The notes: a model not told the origin generated them from the sequence alone. 64,000 nt of DNA from Chitinophaga sp. (GCF_017745275.1 NZ_JAGHZS010000009.1:348969-412968); one strand, 5' to 3'. Numbered from the stretch's first letter, positions 44,001 through 53,881 are shown. Made by a program: numbers and translations.

Positions 44001-46628
44001 CTACGATTTTTTTTCATCTGCGCTATCCAACACATTTTGTGGGATGCGGTACCGCCAGTAGTGCGAAGCTACCGCAGGGATATTGATGCGCTCTGCATCC
44101 GGATGACCAGAGGCGCGGCCTTCGGCAGCTAACAAGTCCTGTATTTGGAAAATACGCCACATTGCCGGTGCCTGCATATGCCGGGCAATAATTTCCCGGA
44201 TCAGGGCAGGACTGGCCTCCAGGGGAGCAACACCTGTATGCTGTAGTTCCTGTTGGTAATATTTTCGGGAGATAGATAAATTTTCTTTCCACCATCCCCT
44301 CAATGTACTCATATCGTGCGTGGAAGGGGTTAATACAGACAGATAGGGCGCCGCTGCCAGGTTCGTAAAAGTTGCATCATGTTGCTTGGGCATTCGTTCT
44401 ACTTCGAGGCTCAGGATGCCCTGTGCCTGCATCACACCGGGTACACAACCGGGTACCATCCCCAGGTCTTCTCCGCAAATCAGCATGTTGGTGGCCCTCT
44501 TAATCAGTGGCAATTTCCCCATCGCTTCCTTACGCCAGCAACTCTCCTGCCGTACGTAGAAATAGTCGTGGTACAATGCCTGCAACGCCACACGATTTTC
44601 CTGATCCAACGCTGCAAAGGAATGTGTGGCCGCTACATCATAACGGGGATGGTACAACGTTCTGTTGCCAGTTGTCACCTTTATCAGCAACACATCTGCA
44701 ATAAGCGCATAAAGTACATTTTTCACGGCTTCCGGCAGGGTTGATGCCTGCACCTTCCGTTGCGTGTTATAGGCCGGCAGCAGCTGATAACGACCACCGG
44801 GTAAGGGTTGCATCAGTTCTTCTTTCAGTATACCAGCATAGTTGCCAAACGCATTTTCCAGGATGCTGTGCGTAATGTAAGGCTGGCAGAAGCGTTCCTC
44901 CTCAAAGTCGATTCCCCGCTGCAACATTTCTTCGCGGCTAACGGGAACGGCTGGATGAAAATAGCCGAGTATTCCCTGTATAGCGTCCTGTGGTATTTGC
45001 CAGATGCGGAAAAATCCAAGGATGTGATCAATGCGGAAGGCATCGAAATAAACAGACATATGCCGGAGCCGTTGTTGCCACCATTCCAGCCCGTTGGTAG
45101 CCATTTGTTTCCAGTTGTAGGTAGGAAATCCCCAGTTTTGCCCTTCGGTGGTAAAGCTATCCGGTGGAGCGCCGGCCTGCATATCCAGGTGGAAGTATTC
45201 CGGATGCATCCAGGTATCGGCGCTATGCCGGGCTACACCAATAGGAATATCTCCCTTGAGCGCTACGCCCTGCTGGTGTACTGCGGCCGTGGCAGCAGCC
45301 AATTGCAGATGCAGGTGATATTGTATAAAAAAGTGATAGTGTGCGGCAGCGGCTGCAGCCTCATCTGTTGCGATCAGCTTATTAACAGCCGTATAGTCGT
45401 ATACGTTATATTGCGGCCATTGCGTAAAATCGCTGGTTTGCCACGTATCACGCAGGTAGCAATATGCTGCATAGGGCAACAGCCAGTATTCGTTGGCGGC
45501 AAACCATTGCCAGTACTCCCGCGTTTGCAACTGCTGTCCGTTCATATCATACAGGGCCCGCAAATAGGCCATTTTATACGACATCACCGTTTCATAATCG
45601 ACTGTCTCTTTTTCATTTAACCATTGCCGTAACCGGCCAAATTGTCGCTGTAGCGGATGTGTATCCGGCAGCGTGCCTACTGCCTGTAATCGTATATACA
45701 GGGGGTGCAGGGCAAAGGAGGAAATGGCGGCATAAGGATAAGAGTCCTTCCAGGTATGAGTTTGGATGGTATCGTTCACGGGAAGCAACTGTATCAGCTG
45801 CAGGTTTCTTTGCTTTGCCCACTGTGCCAGTAGCGGCAGGTCGGCAAATTCACCAGTACCAAATCCTGCGGCACTGCGCAGGCTGAATGCAGGTACCGCA
45901 ACGCCGGCGCCTTTCCAGGGCGTGCAGCTCATGCGCAGGAAGCCATCCTGTAATACCACCTGTCGGCCTTCCACCGCCACGGTATGCATTTCCCGGTTCT
46001 CTCCTTCTTCATATGCTATTACCTGTTGCTTTACCAGGTCGTAAGTAGCATATTTATAGTAAAGCGGTACGGGCATACCGGAAAGATGTAGTCCTATGGA
46101 AAACCAGCCCCGGGCATCATATTGCAGCAAAAGCGGCTGCAATATATTCCAGCTCCCCGTTTGCGGATGGCTACCCAGTAAACAGATCGTGGTATGGGAA
46201 TCTAACAGCGGCGCCTGTACGCGAAATATATGCGTGGCCGTTAGTAGTCCCGGATCAGCTGAGCCAGGCCGGGGATAAAACACACGTGTAAAGGGGGCTG
46301 TCAGCCAGGCGTTTTCCGGCCGGGCAGCATCATTCCAGGTATCAGTAAATACTATTTCGGCAGGTTGTACGGAGGAGACGGTAAATTCCCGGGGAGCACC
46401 TTCAAAAACAATTTCTTCCAGTTCTTTCAGGAAATACTGGTATTGTAATGTGGTGGTTTCACCAGGAACCAGTTCAACGTCGGTATACCACCAATCTGTG
46501 TTGAGCCATTGCATGCGGCGGGCATGCCTGGGTACATCACTGCCCAGTGCAGGCAAATTACCGAGCAGATAGAGTTCCTGCCCATAATAAGTATGGTAAC
46601 GGAGATAAAAACGTAGTCTATAATTCAT
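44001..46628 (-). CDS. malQ: 4-alpha-glucanotransferase with two CBM20 domains (GH77, DPE2-like)
   Basis: 875 residues. Two N-terminal CBM20 starch-binding domains (RFYLRYHTYYGQELYLLGN; THIFRVQAPLLDSHTTICLLGS) precede a GH77 catalytic domain: AFRIDHILGFFRIWQIP holds the catalytic nucleophile Asp, ICGEDLGMVPGCVPGVM the acid/base Glu region, and LTPSTHDMSTLRGWW the third conserved Asp. The layout is that of plant DPE2-like maltose-glucan transferases more than E. coli MalQ. It starts 12 bases after the epimerase gene, so the two are likely co-transcribed. Confidence 0.92.
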   Translation of the reverse strand: MNYRLRFYLRYHTYYGQELYLLGNLPALGSDVPRHARRMQWLNTDWWYTDVELVPGETTTLQYQYFLKELEEIVFEGAPREFTVSSVQPAEIVFTDTWNDAARPENAWLTAPFTRVFYPRPGSADPGLLTATHIFRVQAPLLDSHTTICLLGSHPQTGSWNILQPLLLQYDARGWFSIGLHLSGMPVPLYYKYATYDLVKQQVIAYEEGENREMHTVAVEGRQVVLQDGFLRMSCTPWKGAGVAVPAFSLRSAAGFGTGEFADLPLLAQWAKQRNLQLIQLLPVNDTIQTHTWKDSYPYAAISSFALHPLYIRLQAVGTLPDTHPLQRQFGRLRQWLNEKETVDYETVMSYKMAYLRALYDMNGQQLQTREYWQWFAANEYWLLPYAAYCYLRDTWQTSDFTQWPQYNVYDYTAVNKLIATDEAAAAAAHYHFFIQYHLHLQLAAATAAVHQQGVALKGDIPIGVARHSADTWMHPEYFHLDMQAGAPPDSFTTEGQNWGFPTYNWKQMATNGLEWWQQRLRHMSVYFDAFRIDHILGFFRIWQIPQDAIQGILGYFHPAVPVSREEMLQRGIDFEEERFCQPYITHSILENAFGNYAGILKEELMQPLPGGRYQLLPAYNTQRKVQASTLPEAVKNVLYALIADVLLIKVTTGNRTLYHPRYDVAATHSFAALDQENRVALQALYHDYFYVRQESCWRKEAMGKLPLIKRATNMLICGEDLGMVPGCVPGVMQAQGILSLEVERMPKQHDATFTNLAAAPYLSVLTPSTHDMSTLRGWWKENLSISRKYYQQELQHTGVAPLEASPALIREIIARHMQAPAMWRIFQIQDLLAAEGRASGHPDAERINIPAVASHYWRYRIPQNVLDSADEKKS

Positions 46629-46656
46629 TGGTCCTGGCTAAGCAGGAACAATGTAA

Positions 46657-46776
46657 GCAAAAGCTGCCAGCTTTTAGCTGTTAGCTGCCAGCAAAAAAAA
46701 TGCAGCGAAGAAAGCATACATATGTATGTTCTTCGCTGCATTTTCACTAACAGCTAATAGCTTATGGCTAATAGCT
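46657..46776. terminator. Heptad-flanked inverted repeat, probable dnaK terminator
   Basis: A 16-bp perfect stem (46697-46712 with 46729-46744, starting AAAATGCAGCGAAGAA) encloses the self-complementary CATACATATGTATG (46715-46728). It is flanked by heptad arrays: left TTTTAGC, TGTTAGC, TGCCAGC, right (rc) TATTAGC, CATAAGC, TATTAGC, TGTTAGT. The right array ends at the dnaK stop (46776-46778). Read leftward from dnaK the stem is followed by a run of T at 46692-46699 (A on +), so this also works as a strong dnaK terminator. Confidence 0.8.
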
Positions 46777-48677
46777 TATTTTACTTCTTCGAACTCGGCA
46801 TCAGTTACGCCATCGTTTCCGGCGTTAGGCTGACCCTGTGGCTGAGCACCTGCCTGAGCACCTTCTGGCTGGCCTTGAGAAGCTTTGTACAGCTCTTCAG
46901 AAGCAGCAGTCCAGGCAGCTTCCAGTTCAGCGGTAGCTGAATCCAGCTGTGCACCGTTCTGAGATTTGTGTGCTTCTCTTAATTTTTCCAGTGCAGTTTC
47001 GATGGTTGCTTTTTTATCAGCAGGCAGTTTATCGCCGTATTCTTTGATTTGTTTTTCGGTTTGGAAGATCAGGCTATCTGCTTTGTTCAGCTTTTCGATC
47101 TGCTCGCGTTGTTCTTTATCGGCAGATTCGTTGGCTTTTGCTTCCGCTTTCATCTTTTCGATTTCGTCTTTGCTCAAACCGCTACCAGCTTCAATCTTGA
47201 TGTTCTGCGTTTTGCCGGTGCCTTTATCTTTCGCAGTTACGTGCAGGATACCGTTGGCATCGATATCGAAAGTTACTTCGATCTGAGGAACGCCACGTGG
47301 AGCCGGAGGAATATCACCTAAGATAAAGCGGCCCAGTGTTCTGTTCTGGTTAGCCATTGGTCTTTCACCTTGCAGTACATGGATTTCCACGCTAGGTTGG
47401 CTATCTGCTGCGGTAGAGAAAGTTTCAGATTTTTTGCTTGGGATAGTGGTATTGGATTCGATCAGTTTGGTCATTACACCGCCCATTGTTTCGATACCCA
47501 GTGACAGTGGTGTAACGTCCAGTAACAGTACGTCTTTCACTTCACCTGTCAATACACCACCCTGGATAGCAGCACCTACGGCTACTACTTCATCCGGGTT
47601 TACACCTCTGTTAGGTTTTTTACCGAAGAATTTTTCTACTACTTCCTGGATTTTAGGAATACGGGTAGAACCACCTACCAGGATTACTTCATCAATTTCG
47701 GAAGTGTTCATTCCGGCGTCACTCAGCGCTTTGCGGCAAGGTTCCAGTGTTCTTTCCACCAGGCTGTCGCTCAGTTGCTCAAATTTAGCACGGGTTAATT
47801 TTTTCACCAAGTGTTTAGGAACGCCATCCACTGCAGTGATATAAGGAAGGTTGATTTCAGTTTCCTGGGAAGAAGACAATTCGATTTTTGCTTTTTCCGC
47901 AGCTTCCTTCAAACGCTGCCATGACATTGGGTCTTTGTGTAAATCTACTGCTTCATCTTTCTTGAATTCGTCAGCCAGCCAGTCCATGATTACTTTATCG
48001 AAGTCATCACCACCCAGGTGAGTATCACCATTGGTAGATTTTACTTCAAATACGCCATCACCTAATTCGAGGATAGAGATATCGAAGGTACCACCACCAA
48101 GGTCAAATACAGCGATTTTGCTATCTGCATGTTTTTTGTCCAAGCCGTAAGCCAGTGCCGCAGCAGTAGGCTCATTGATGATACGGCGAACGGTTAAGCC
48201 GGCGATTTCACCTGCTTCTTTGGTAGCCTGACGCTGTGCATCGTTAAAGTAAGCTGGTACAGTGATTACCGCTTCAGTTACTTCCTGGCCCAAATAGTCT
48301 TCCGCTGTTTTCTTCATTTTCTGCAGGATCATTGCTGAAATTTCCTGCGGTGTATATAATCTGCCGTCGATATCGATGCGGGTGGTATTGTTATCACCTT
48401 TTACCACTTTATATGTAACGTGTGTCAGTTCATTGGCAACTTCGTTAAAGTGACGGCCCATGAAACGTTTCACTGACATAATAGTGTTTACCGGGTTGGT
48501 AATAGCCTGACGCTTTGCAGGGTCACCTACTTTCCTCTCTCCGTTCTTTAAAAAAGCCACTACAGATGGGGTTGTTCTCCTGCCCTCATCATTGGCAATC
48601 ACTACCGGTTCGTTACCTTCCATTACGGCAACGCATGAATTGGTAGTTCCTAAGTCAATGCCTATTATTTTTCCCAT
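46776..48677 (-). CDS. dnaK: Chaperone DnaK (Hsp70)
   Basis: 633 residues. Nucleotide-binding domain with IGIDLGTTNSCVAVM, phosphate 2 VFDLGGGTFDIS, adenosine motif ILVGGSTRIPKI; substrate-binding domain LLDVTPLSLGIETMGG; lid and a flexible GQPQ-rich tail ending EFEEVK, typical of Bacteroidota DnaK. It starts 278 bases from the divergent OmpA-like gene. GrpE and DnaJ are not adjacent here. Confidence 0.98.
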   Translation of the reverse strand: MGKIIGIDLGTTNSCVAVMEGNEPVVIANDEGRRTTPSVVAFLKNGERKVGDPAKRQAITNPVNTIMSVKRFMGRHFNEVANELTHVTYKVVKGDNNTTRIDIDGRLYTPQEISAMILQKMKKTAEDYLGQEVTEAVITVPAYFNDAQRQATKEAGEIAGLTVRRIINEPTAAALAYGLDKKHADSKIAVFDLGGGTFDISILELGDGVFEVKSTNGDTHLGGDDFDKVIMDWLADEFKKDEAVDLHKDPMSWQRLKEAAEKAKIELSSSQETEINLPYITAVDGVPKHLVKKLTRAKFEQLSDSLVERTLEPCRKALSDAGMNTSEIDEVILVGGSTRIPKIQEVVEKFFGKKPNRGVNPDEVVAVGAAIQGGVLTGEVKDVLLLDVTPLSLGIETMGGVMTKLIESNTTIPSKKSETFSTAADSQPSVEIHVLQGERPMANQNRTLGRFILGDIPPAPRGVPQIEVTFDIDANGILHVTAKDKGTGKTQNIKIEAGSGLSKDEIEKMKAEAKANESADKEQREQIEKLNKADSLIFQTEKQIKEYGDKLPADKKATIETALEKLREAHKSQNGAQLDSATAELEAAWTAASEELYKASQGQPEGAQAGAQPQGQPNAGNDGVTDAEFEEVK

Positions 48678-48784
48678 AGTATTAAAGATTATCCTTTAGT
48701 TGTAAGTATGTTATTGTATTTGTCGTTGGTTTGTCAATGATTATGCCAACCAAAAAAATATGAAATTATGTCAGTCAGGTACCC

Positions 48785-48792
48785 TATATTTG
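48785..48792 (+). promoter_or_regulatory. -7 element TATATTTG in the dnaK/ompA divergent region
   Basis: TATATTTG on + fits TAnnTTTG but lies 163 bases upstream of the OmpA-like start, with no clear -33. On the dnaK side no TAnnTTTG was seen. The 278-base region has no gene; it is AT-rich between 48760 and 48860. Confidence 0.35.
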
Positions 48793-48955
48793 ATTTTAAA
48801 TATTTAGTTATTAAGCTGTTTATGCTATTTGTCTGCCCCTGATAACTAAATAACCCAACACACAAAATTGTTCATAACCTCGCCTTTCTTTCAGCTATTT
48901 CATTCCTGACCTACCCGTTTTATTGTCAAAAATTGTATAACCTAACGTTATTCTT

Positions 48956-50329
48956 ATGAACAAATCCATGCAATGGAGGGCTGTATGCTTGCTGCTAGCA
49001 ATCTCCCCAATGATCAGCCAGGCCCAGGATCAACCATCCACCACATCTGCCGTTAGTGCAACTCCATCTGTACAGCTATTTCGCGGACCCAGCGACTACA
49101 AAACCTGGTCTATTGGCGTCAATGGCGGCGTATTGGCACCTGTGGTTCCCACCGGTGGCAGTAACGATTTTACCAAGTGGAAAGGCTCCTTCGGCTACGG
49201 AGGCTATGTAAAGTACCAGATCCTGCATTTCCTGGCATTAAGAGCCGACTATGTAGGCGGTAAATTGCAGGCAGACAACAGCAAAAACCTGGGCAACGGA
49301 GCTCCGCTTGTCAGCCCCTACAAATCTTATGAAACCAAGCTGCCCTGGTCGGCCAGCTTAAATGCAGTATTCAACATCACTACTGTTAACTGGTTGTTCC
49401 GGAAAAACTTCGTATCACTGTATGCCTCTGTGGGTGGCGGTTTAGCCGGATATAAGCCCACATTGGAATTAAATAACGGGACCAAAGTTGACTATACAAA
49501 AGATAATAAAGCCATTAAGGAATTAATCATCCCTGTAGGCGCCGGTCTTAAATTCAAGTTGTCTGACATCATCAACCTGGACCTTGGCTATACGATGAAT
49601 TATGTAGATGGCGACAACCTGGATGGCTATGAACATGGCCCCAACAAGGATAAATACTCCTACGGGTATGCGGGACTGGAGTTTGCTTTGGGCAAAAAAG
49701 GCAAACAACAGCTCCAGTGGCATAACCCTGCCAGCACAATGTACGATGAACTGGTAGCACAGAAAGCCACATTGGCGGCTGCCCTGGATGCAGCCAATCA
49801 AAACAATGCCAGGTTGACGGCTGACGTTGATAAACTGACAAAAGACAGCGACGGCGATGGCGTATCTGACTTCTTCGACAAATGTCCCGGCACACCGGCT
49901 AATACCAAGGTAGATGGCTCCGGTTGCCCACTGCCGGTACCGGTAGTAGAAAAGAAAGAAGAAAAAATAGTGATTACGGAAGAAGACAACCGTATTGTTA
50001 AAGAAGCCATTCAAAACCTGGAATTCGATTTTGCGAAAGCCAGTATCAAGGCGCATTCCTATCCGGCACTGGACAGAGTGGCCGAACTGTTGAAACGTAA
50101 GAACCTCAATCTGAAGCTCAGCGGCCATACAGACAATGTAGGTAACAAAACACGTAACCTCGCCCTGTCAAGAGAAAGAGCAGAGGCCGTGAAGACCTAC
50201 CTGGTGGAAAAAGGCGTGAATGCCTCCAAAATTGAAGCAGTAGGATATGGTATGAGCCAGCCTATTGCCAGCAATAAAACCGCTGCAGGCCGGCAAAAGA
50301 ACAGAAGAGTAGAGTTTACGATATTCTAG
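48956..50329 (+). CDS. OmpA-family outer membrane protein with thrombospondin type 3 repeats
   Basis: 457 residues. Signal peptide (CLLLAISPMISQAQ), an N-terminal 8-stranded beta-barrel-like region, a TSP3 calcium-binding repeat (DSDGDGVSDFFDKCPGTPANTK, about 300-322), then an OmpA peptidoglycan-binding domain with LSGHTDNVGNKTRNLALSRERA and NRRVEFTIF. It would anchor the outer membrane to murein. The stop codon lies inside the heptad inverted repeat that follows. Confidence 0.93.
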   Translation: MNKSMQWRAVCLLLAISPMISQAQDQPSTTSAVSATPSVQLFRGPSDYKTWSIGVNGGVLAPVVPTGGSNDFTKWKGSFGYGGYVKYQILHFLALRADYVGGKLQADNSKNLGNGAPLVSPYKSYETKLPWSASLNAVFNITTVNWLFRKNFVSLYASVGGGLAGYKPTLELNNGTKVDYTKDNKAIKELIIPVGAGLKFKLSDIINLDLGYTMNYVDGDNLDGYEHGPNKDKYSYGYAGLEFALGKKGKQQLQWHNPASTMYDELVAQKATLAAALDAANQNNARLTADVDKLTKDSDGDGVSDFFDKCPGTPANTKVDGSGCPLPVPVVEKKEEKIVITEEDNRIVKEAIQNLEFDFAKASIKAHSYPALDRVAELLKRKNLNLKLSGHTDNVGNKTRNLALSRERAEAVKTYLVEKGVNASKIEAVGYGMSQPIASNKTAAGRQKNRRVEFTIF

Positions 50330-50420
50330 CTTTTAGCCATTAGCTTTTAGCAAAATGCAGCAAAGATTAGCATATGTTAGTCTTTGCTGCATTTTGCTAA
50401 AAGCTAATGGCTAAAAACTA
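50327..50420. repeat. Heptad inverted repeat, 40-bp arms, probable bidirectional terminator
   Basis: The left arm 50327-50366 and right arm 50381-50420 are reverse complements over 40 bp with one mismatch; the loop is 14 bases (50367-50380). The outer part is heptads TTTTAGC, CATTAGC, TTTTAGC; the inner part AAAATGCAGCAAAGA recalls the stem of the dnaK copy (AAAATGCAGCGAAGA). It begins at the TAG stop of the OmpA-like gene and ends 21 bases before the GNAT gene. Confidence 0.85.
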
Positions 50421-50441
50421 TATAATTCGTAATTTCATTTC

Positions 50442-50924
50442 ATGGAAATCACAATCAGAACGATCCTCTCGTCAGATGACCCAACGCTAGCCAACATTGT
50501 AAAAACGACGCTCACTGAATTTGGAATGAATAAGGTAGGCACTGCCTTTTCGGATCCCACCACGGACCACTTATCTGTGGTATACAGTATTCCCCGCGCC
50601 ACTTATTATGTAGCAGAATCAGAAGGCCGCATCATAGGCGGTGCCGGTATCCACCCGCTGGATGGTGGAGAGGCCCATGTATGCGAGCTGCAGAAAATGT
50701 ACCTGCTGCCCGAAGCCCGTGGCAAAGGCCTCGCCGGCAAACTGATTAGCCTGTGTTTGAATTATGCTAAACAAAATGGCTATACGCAATGCTACCTGGA
50801 AACTGCCCCCGAACTTGCCCGTGCACGGAAAGTATACGAACAGTTTGGCTTCCGGTACCTGACAGGTCCAATGGGTAATACCGGCCATTTTGGCTGTGAT
50901 AACTGGATGTTGAAGGATTTATAA
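50442..50924 (+). CDS. GNAT family N-acetyltransferase
   Basis: 160 residues. The GNAT core is visible: YVAESEGRIIGGAGIHPL (strands 2-4), LQKMYLLPEARGKGLAGKLISLCLNYA (acetyl-CoA pyrophosphate loop, V/L-x-P-x-x-R-G-x-G-L-A) and YTQCYLET with a C-terminal RARKVYEQFGFRYL. The acceptor substrate is unknown. Confidence 0.9.
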   Translation: MEITIRTILSSDDPTLANIVKTTLTEFGMNKVGTAFSDPTTDHLSVVYSIPRATYYVAESEGRIIGGAGIHPLDGGEAHVCELQKMYLLPEARGKGLAGKLISLCLNYAKQNGYTQCYLETAPELARARKVYEQFGFRYLTGPMGNTGHFGCDNWMLKDL

Positions 50925-51006
50925 GTTTCTACAGCCCGGGAATTCCGGGCTACTTTTATAAAACGGCATATTTATTGACAAATGGGCCGTACATAAAAGA
51001 CATATC

Positions 51007-51582
51007 ATGAAAAAACTTATTCTGTGTGGCATCCTGGCCATTGGGGCCATGCTGACCGCTAAAGCACAAAAAGTAAACTTTGGCGTAAAAGGAGGATTAA
51101 ACATTGCCAAACTCACTGCTTACGACGATTCCAAAACACTGGCTGGTTTCAATGTAGGAGGGCTTGTACACATCGGTCTTACCGACAGCTGGGCGATACA
51201 ACCAGAATTACTGTATTCTGCACAAGGTACTAAACGGAGTAATGCGCTTTTGATTGGAAATATTCCAGGCACCGTGAAACTGAACTATGTAAATATCCCC
51301 GTAATGGTACAATACACCATTGCAGACGCTTTCTTTGTTGAAGCAGGGCCGCAACTGGGTATCCTGGCCAGTGCCAAATACCGGGTTAACAATCATACCT
51401 CTGACATCAAAGACAATATGAAATCTATTGATTTCGGATTGGGACTGGGATGTGGTTACCAGTTCGATATGGGACTGGGTGTCAATGCCCGTTATAACTT
51501 CGGGCTGACCAATGTTTTCGACAACGATAATACAAATCATAAGAACTCCGTTGCCCAGATTGGACTGTTCTATCAGTTTTAG
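51007..51582 (+). CDS. PorT-like outer membrane beta-barrel protein
   Basis: 191 residues. Signal peptide (MKKLILCGILAIGAMLTAKAQ), then alternating strands starting VNFGVKGGLNIAKLT, typical of the outer-membrane beta-barrel (OMP_b-brl/PorT) family, ending in an aromatic residue (QIGLFYQF). The function is unknown. Its TAG stop is the first part of the following inverted repeat. Confidence 0.85.
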   Translation: MKKLILCGILAIGAMLTAKAQKVNFGVKGGLNIAKLTAYDDSKTLAGFNVGGLVHIGLTDSWAIQPELLYSAQGTKRSNALLIGNIPGTVKLNYVNIPVMVQYTIADAFFVEAGPQLGILASAKYRVNNHTSDIKDNMKSIDFGLGLGCGYQFDMGLGVNARYNFGLTNVFDNDNTNHKNSVAQIGLFYQF

Positions 51583-51695
51583 CTGAAAGCTTAAGGCAGA
51601 AAGCAAAAAGCTATTGTAGCGAATGACCTTGGCGTATTCATCGCAATGATCATTCGCTACAATAGCTTTTTGCTTTCTGCCTTAAGCTTTCAGCT
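51581..51695. repeat. Heptad inverted repeat, perfect 46-bp arms, between a porin-like gene and argS
   Basis: Arms 51581-51626 and 51650-51695 are exactly complementary over 46 bp, with a 23-base loop. Heptads in the left arm are TGAAAGC, TTAAGGC, AGAAAGC, AAAAAGC, then the core TATTGTAGCGAATGA that is shared with the copies at 60685 and 62596. The left arm begins at the porin-like stop. The -7 element of argS starts seven bases after the right arm. Confidence 0.9.
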
Positions 51696-51701
51696 TTTTG
51701 C

Positions 51702-51709
51702 TATCTTTG
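51702..51709 (+). promoter_or_regulatory. -7 element TATCTTTG of argS
   Basis: TATCTTTG is an exact TAnnTTTG match, 24 bases upstream of ATG 51734. The -33 area is the heptad array itself, where TTTTTG occurs (51667-51672), though at 29 bases' spacing. Transcription initiation inside a repeat array is unusual. Confidence 0.5.
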
Positions 51710-51733
51710 CCCCTCGCATTAATCATTTTCAGC

Positions 51734-53662
51734 ATGAGTGTTGTACAATCCATCAGAACAGCCGCCGTGGCTGCCATCAAATCACTTTACGATCAGACAG
51801 TGGTTGAAACAGACATTTCAATCAATACCACCAAGCCTGAATTCGAAGGTGAGTATACCATTGTTGTTTTCTCTTTCACCAAATTCAGCCGACAAAAACC
51901 GGAAGAAACCGGACAACGCATAGGGGAATACCTGACTACCCACTACCCGGAACTGGTTACCCGTTTCAACGTAGTAAAAGGATTTTTAAACCTGAGCATC
52001 AACGATGCTTTCTGGACACAATTCCTCAAAACCAGCTTTCATGATGTAAACATCGGCCAACAGCCCGCCAATGGTAAAAAGATCATGGTGGAGTATTCAT
52101 CTCCCAATACCAACAAACCTTTACACCTGGGACACCTTCGTAATAACTTCCTCGGTTATGCCATCGCGGAAATTATGAAAGCCAATGGTTTTGAAGTGAT
52201 CAAGGCGAACCTGGTAAATGACCGTGGTATTCACATCTGTAAGTCTATGCTGGCCTGGCAACTGTTCGCTCATGGTGATACCCCCGCTACCACTGGCATT
52301 AAAGGCGATCACCTGGTAGGCGACTACTACGTGAAATTTGAATCTGTGGTAAAAGAACAGGCTGAACCCATCATTGACCGGGTACTGGAAAGCAACTTCA
52401 CCGACTTTGAAGGCGCCGAAGTGGAAAAGCTGGAAAAGTTAGTGACCGCCCTGCATAAACCGGAAGTAAAAGAAGACAAAGAAAAAACCGGCAAGATCAT
52501 GGACGACATCAAAGAGATGTCGCGTAATAAAACAGAGATCATGCAGCAGGCCAAAATCATGTTGCAGCAATGGGAAGCCGGCAACCCCGAAGTAAGGGAA
52601 CTGTGGGCGACCATGAATGGCTGGGTATATGAAGGCTTCGATCAAACCTACAAGCGCCTCGGTATTGACTTCGACAAGATATATTATGAAAGCAACACCT
52701 ACCTGTTAGGTAAGGATCTCGTTACAAAAGGACTGGAGAAAGGCGTATTATTTAAAAAAGAAGATAATTCCATATGGATTGACCTCACCGCTGACGGACT
52801 GGATCAGAAACTCCTGCTCCGCGGCGATGGCACCTCCGTATACATGACCCAGGATCTGGGTACCGCCGTATTAAAATACGACGACTACCACATGGACCAA
52901 AGCATACACGTAGTGGCAGATGAACAAAACTACCACTTCAAGGTATTGCAACTGATCCTCGAAAAAATGGGTGAACCAGCGGCGCCTGGTGTGCTGCATC
53001 TCAGCTATGGCATGGTGGAACTGCCACACGGTCGTATGAAAAGCCGGGAAGGTACCGTAGTAGATGCAGACGATATGATTGTTGAGATGGTACAAGCGGC
53101 AGAAGAACAGACGAAAGAATCCGGCAAAAACCTGGACACCTTCTCCGAAGATGAACTACATGAACTGTACGACATAGTAGGTATGGGTGGTCTGAAGTTT
53201 TTCCTGCTGCGGGTTGATCCTAAAAAGAAAATGATCTTTGATCCAAAGGAATCTATTGACCTGCACGGATTTACGGCTACCTTTATTCAATACGCACATG
53301 CCCGTATTAAATCCATTATCAGGGAAGTAGGTGAAGTTGCAGACCTGGCCACCTTCCAATACACCGGTGAATTGTTACCACTGGAAAAAGAATTGATCAA
53401 GCTGAATGAACAATTCCCTGCGGTATTAGCCGAAGCTTATCGTGAGTTGAGTCCTTCTGTGATTGCCAATTATATTTTCTCCGTTGCGCAATCATTCAAT
53501 TCTTTTTATGCAGAAAAAGTAGATGGGGTTTATACCTATGCGGTTACCAGGGCTGCTACAGAAGAAAAGAAGAAACTACGTTTACAAATCATCAAGCTCA
53601 CTGCCAATACCATTGCGCAGGGCATGAAGTTATTGGGTATACGCGTACCTGAACGCATGTAG
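51734..53662 (+). CDS. argS: Arginyl-tRNA synthetase
   Basis: 642 residues from ATG 51734 (MSVVQSIRTAAV). The frame is open to 51698, but the chosen start follows the -7 element. HIGH motif is HLGH (131-134, in NKPLHLGHLRNN); KMSK is replaced by MKSREG (in PHGRMKSREG), as usual in ArgS. The C-terminal anticodon-binding DALR domain is FIQYAHARIKSI onward. It attaches arginine to tRNA-Arg. Confidence 0.97.
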   Translation: MSVVQSIRTAAVAAIKSLYDQTVVETDISINTTKPEFEGEYTIVVFSFTKFSRQKPEETGQRIGEYLTTHYPELVTRFNVVKGFLNLSINDAFWTQFLKTSFHDVNIGQQPANGKKIMVEYSSPNTNKPLHLGHLRNNFLGYAIAEIMKANGFEVIKANLVNDRGIHICKSMLAWQLFAHGDTPATTGIKGDHLVGDYYVKFESVVKEQAEPIIDRVLESNFTDFEGAEVEKLEKLVTALHKPEVKEDKEKTGKIMDDIKEMSRNKTEIMQQAKIMLQQWEAGNPEVRELWATMNGWVYEGFDQTYKRLGIDFDKIYYESNTYLLGKDLVTKGLEKGVLFKKEDNSIWIDLTADGLDQKLLLRGDGTSVYMTQDLGTAVLKYDDYHMDQSIHVVADEQNYHFKVLQLILEKMGEPAAPGVLHLSYGMVELPHGRMKSREGTVVDADDMIVEMVQAAEEQTKESGKNLDTFSEDELHELYDIVGMGGLKFFLLRVDPKKKMIFDPKESIDLHGFTATFIQYAHARIKSIIREVGEVADLATFQYTGELLPLEKELIKLNEQFPAVLAEAYRELSPSVIANYIFSVAQSFNSFYAEKVDGVYTYAVTRAATEEKKKLRLQIIKLTANTIAQGMKLLGIRVPERM

Positions 53663-53681
53663 AAAATATCATAAATGCATT

Positions 53682-53733
53682 GTGGCCTCTTAGGTAAGTG
53701 GAAGATAGTTCTTCCCATTACCTAAGAGGCCAC
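53682..53733. terminator. Hairpin after argS
   Basis: GTGGCCTCTTAGGTAA (53682-53697) pairs with TTACCTAAGAGGCCAC (53718-53733) over 16 bp, with a further inner GGAAGA/TCTTCC stem. It follows the argS stop by 20 bases and is followed by TGCGTTTTATG. It is not of the heptad type. Confidence 0.65.
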
Positions 53734-53751
53734 TGCGTTTTATGTATACTA

Positions 53752-53788
53752 TCAAAAAAAACGCTGCGAACTTTCAGTTCGCAGCGTT
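53752..53788 (-). terminator. Rho-independent terminator of the 53882 gene
   Basis: A perfect 13-bp stem AACGCTGCGAACT / AGTTCGCAGCGTT with a 3-base loop (53760-53788). On the minus strand it is followed directly by a T-run (A-run 53753-53760 on +). It lies 94 bases beyond the stop of the TPR-like gene. Confidence 0.8.
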
Positions 53789-53881
53789 AGCAATTTACAG
53801 CCACTATGGCCGAAATTACCGAAGAAAATACCACAGTAAGCAGCAACGAAAAAAGGAGCTTGCCTTTCCTTTATGCGCCGT

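Noticed and set aside
44808..45620. 270-residue open frame on + opposite malQ
   Set aside because: It lies inside the GH77 catalytic domain on the minus strand and shows no domain or start signal of its own.
53682..53788. Hairpins after argS as members of the heptad family
   Set aside because: Their stems have no 7-nt units or shared core, so they are treated as ordinary terminators.
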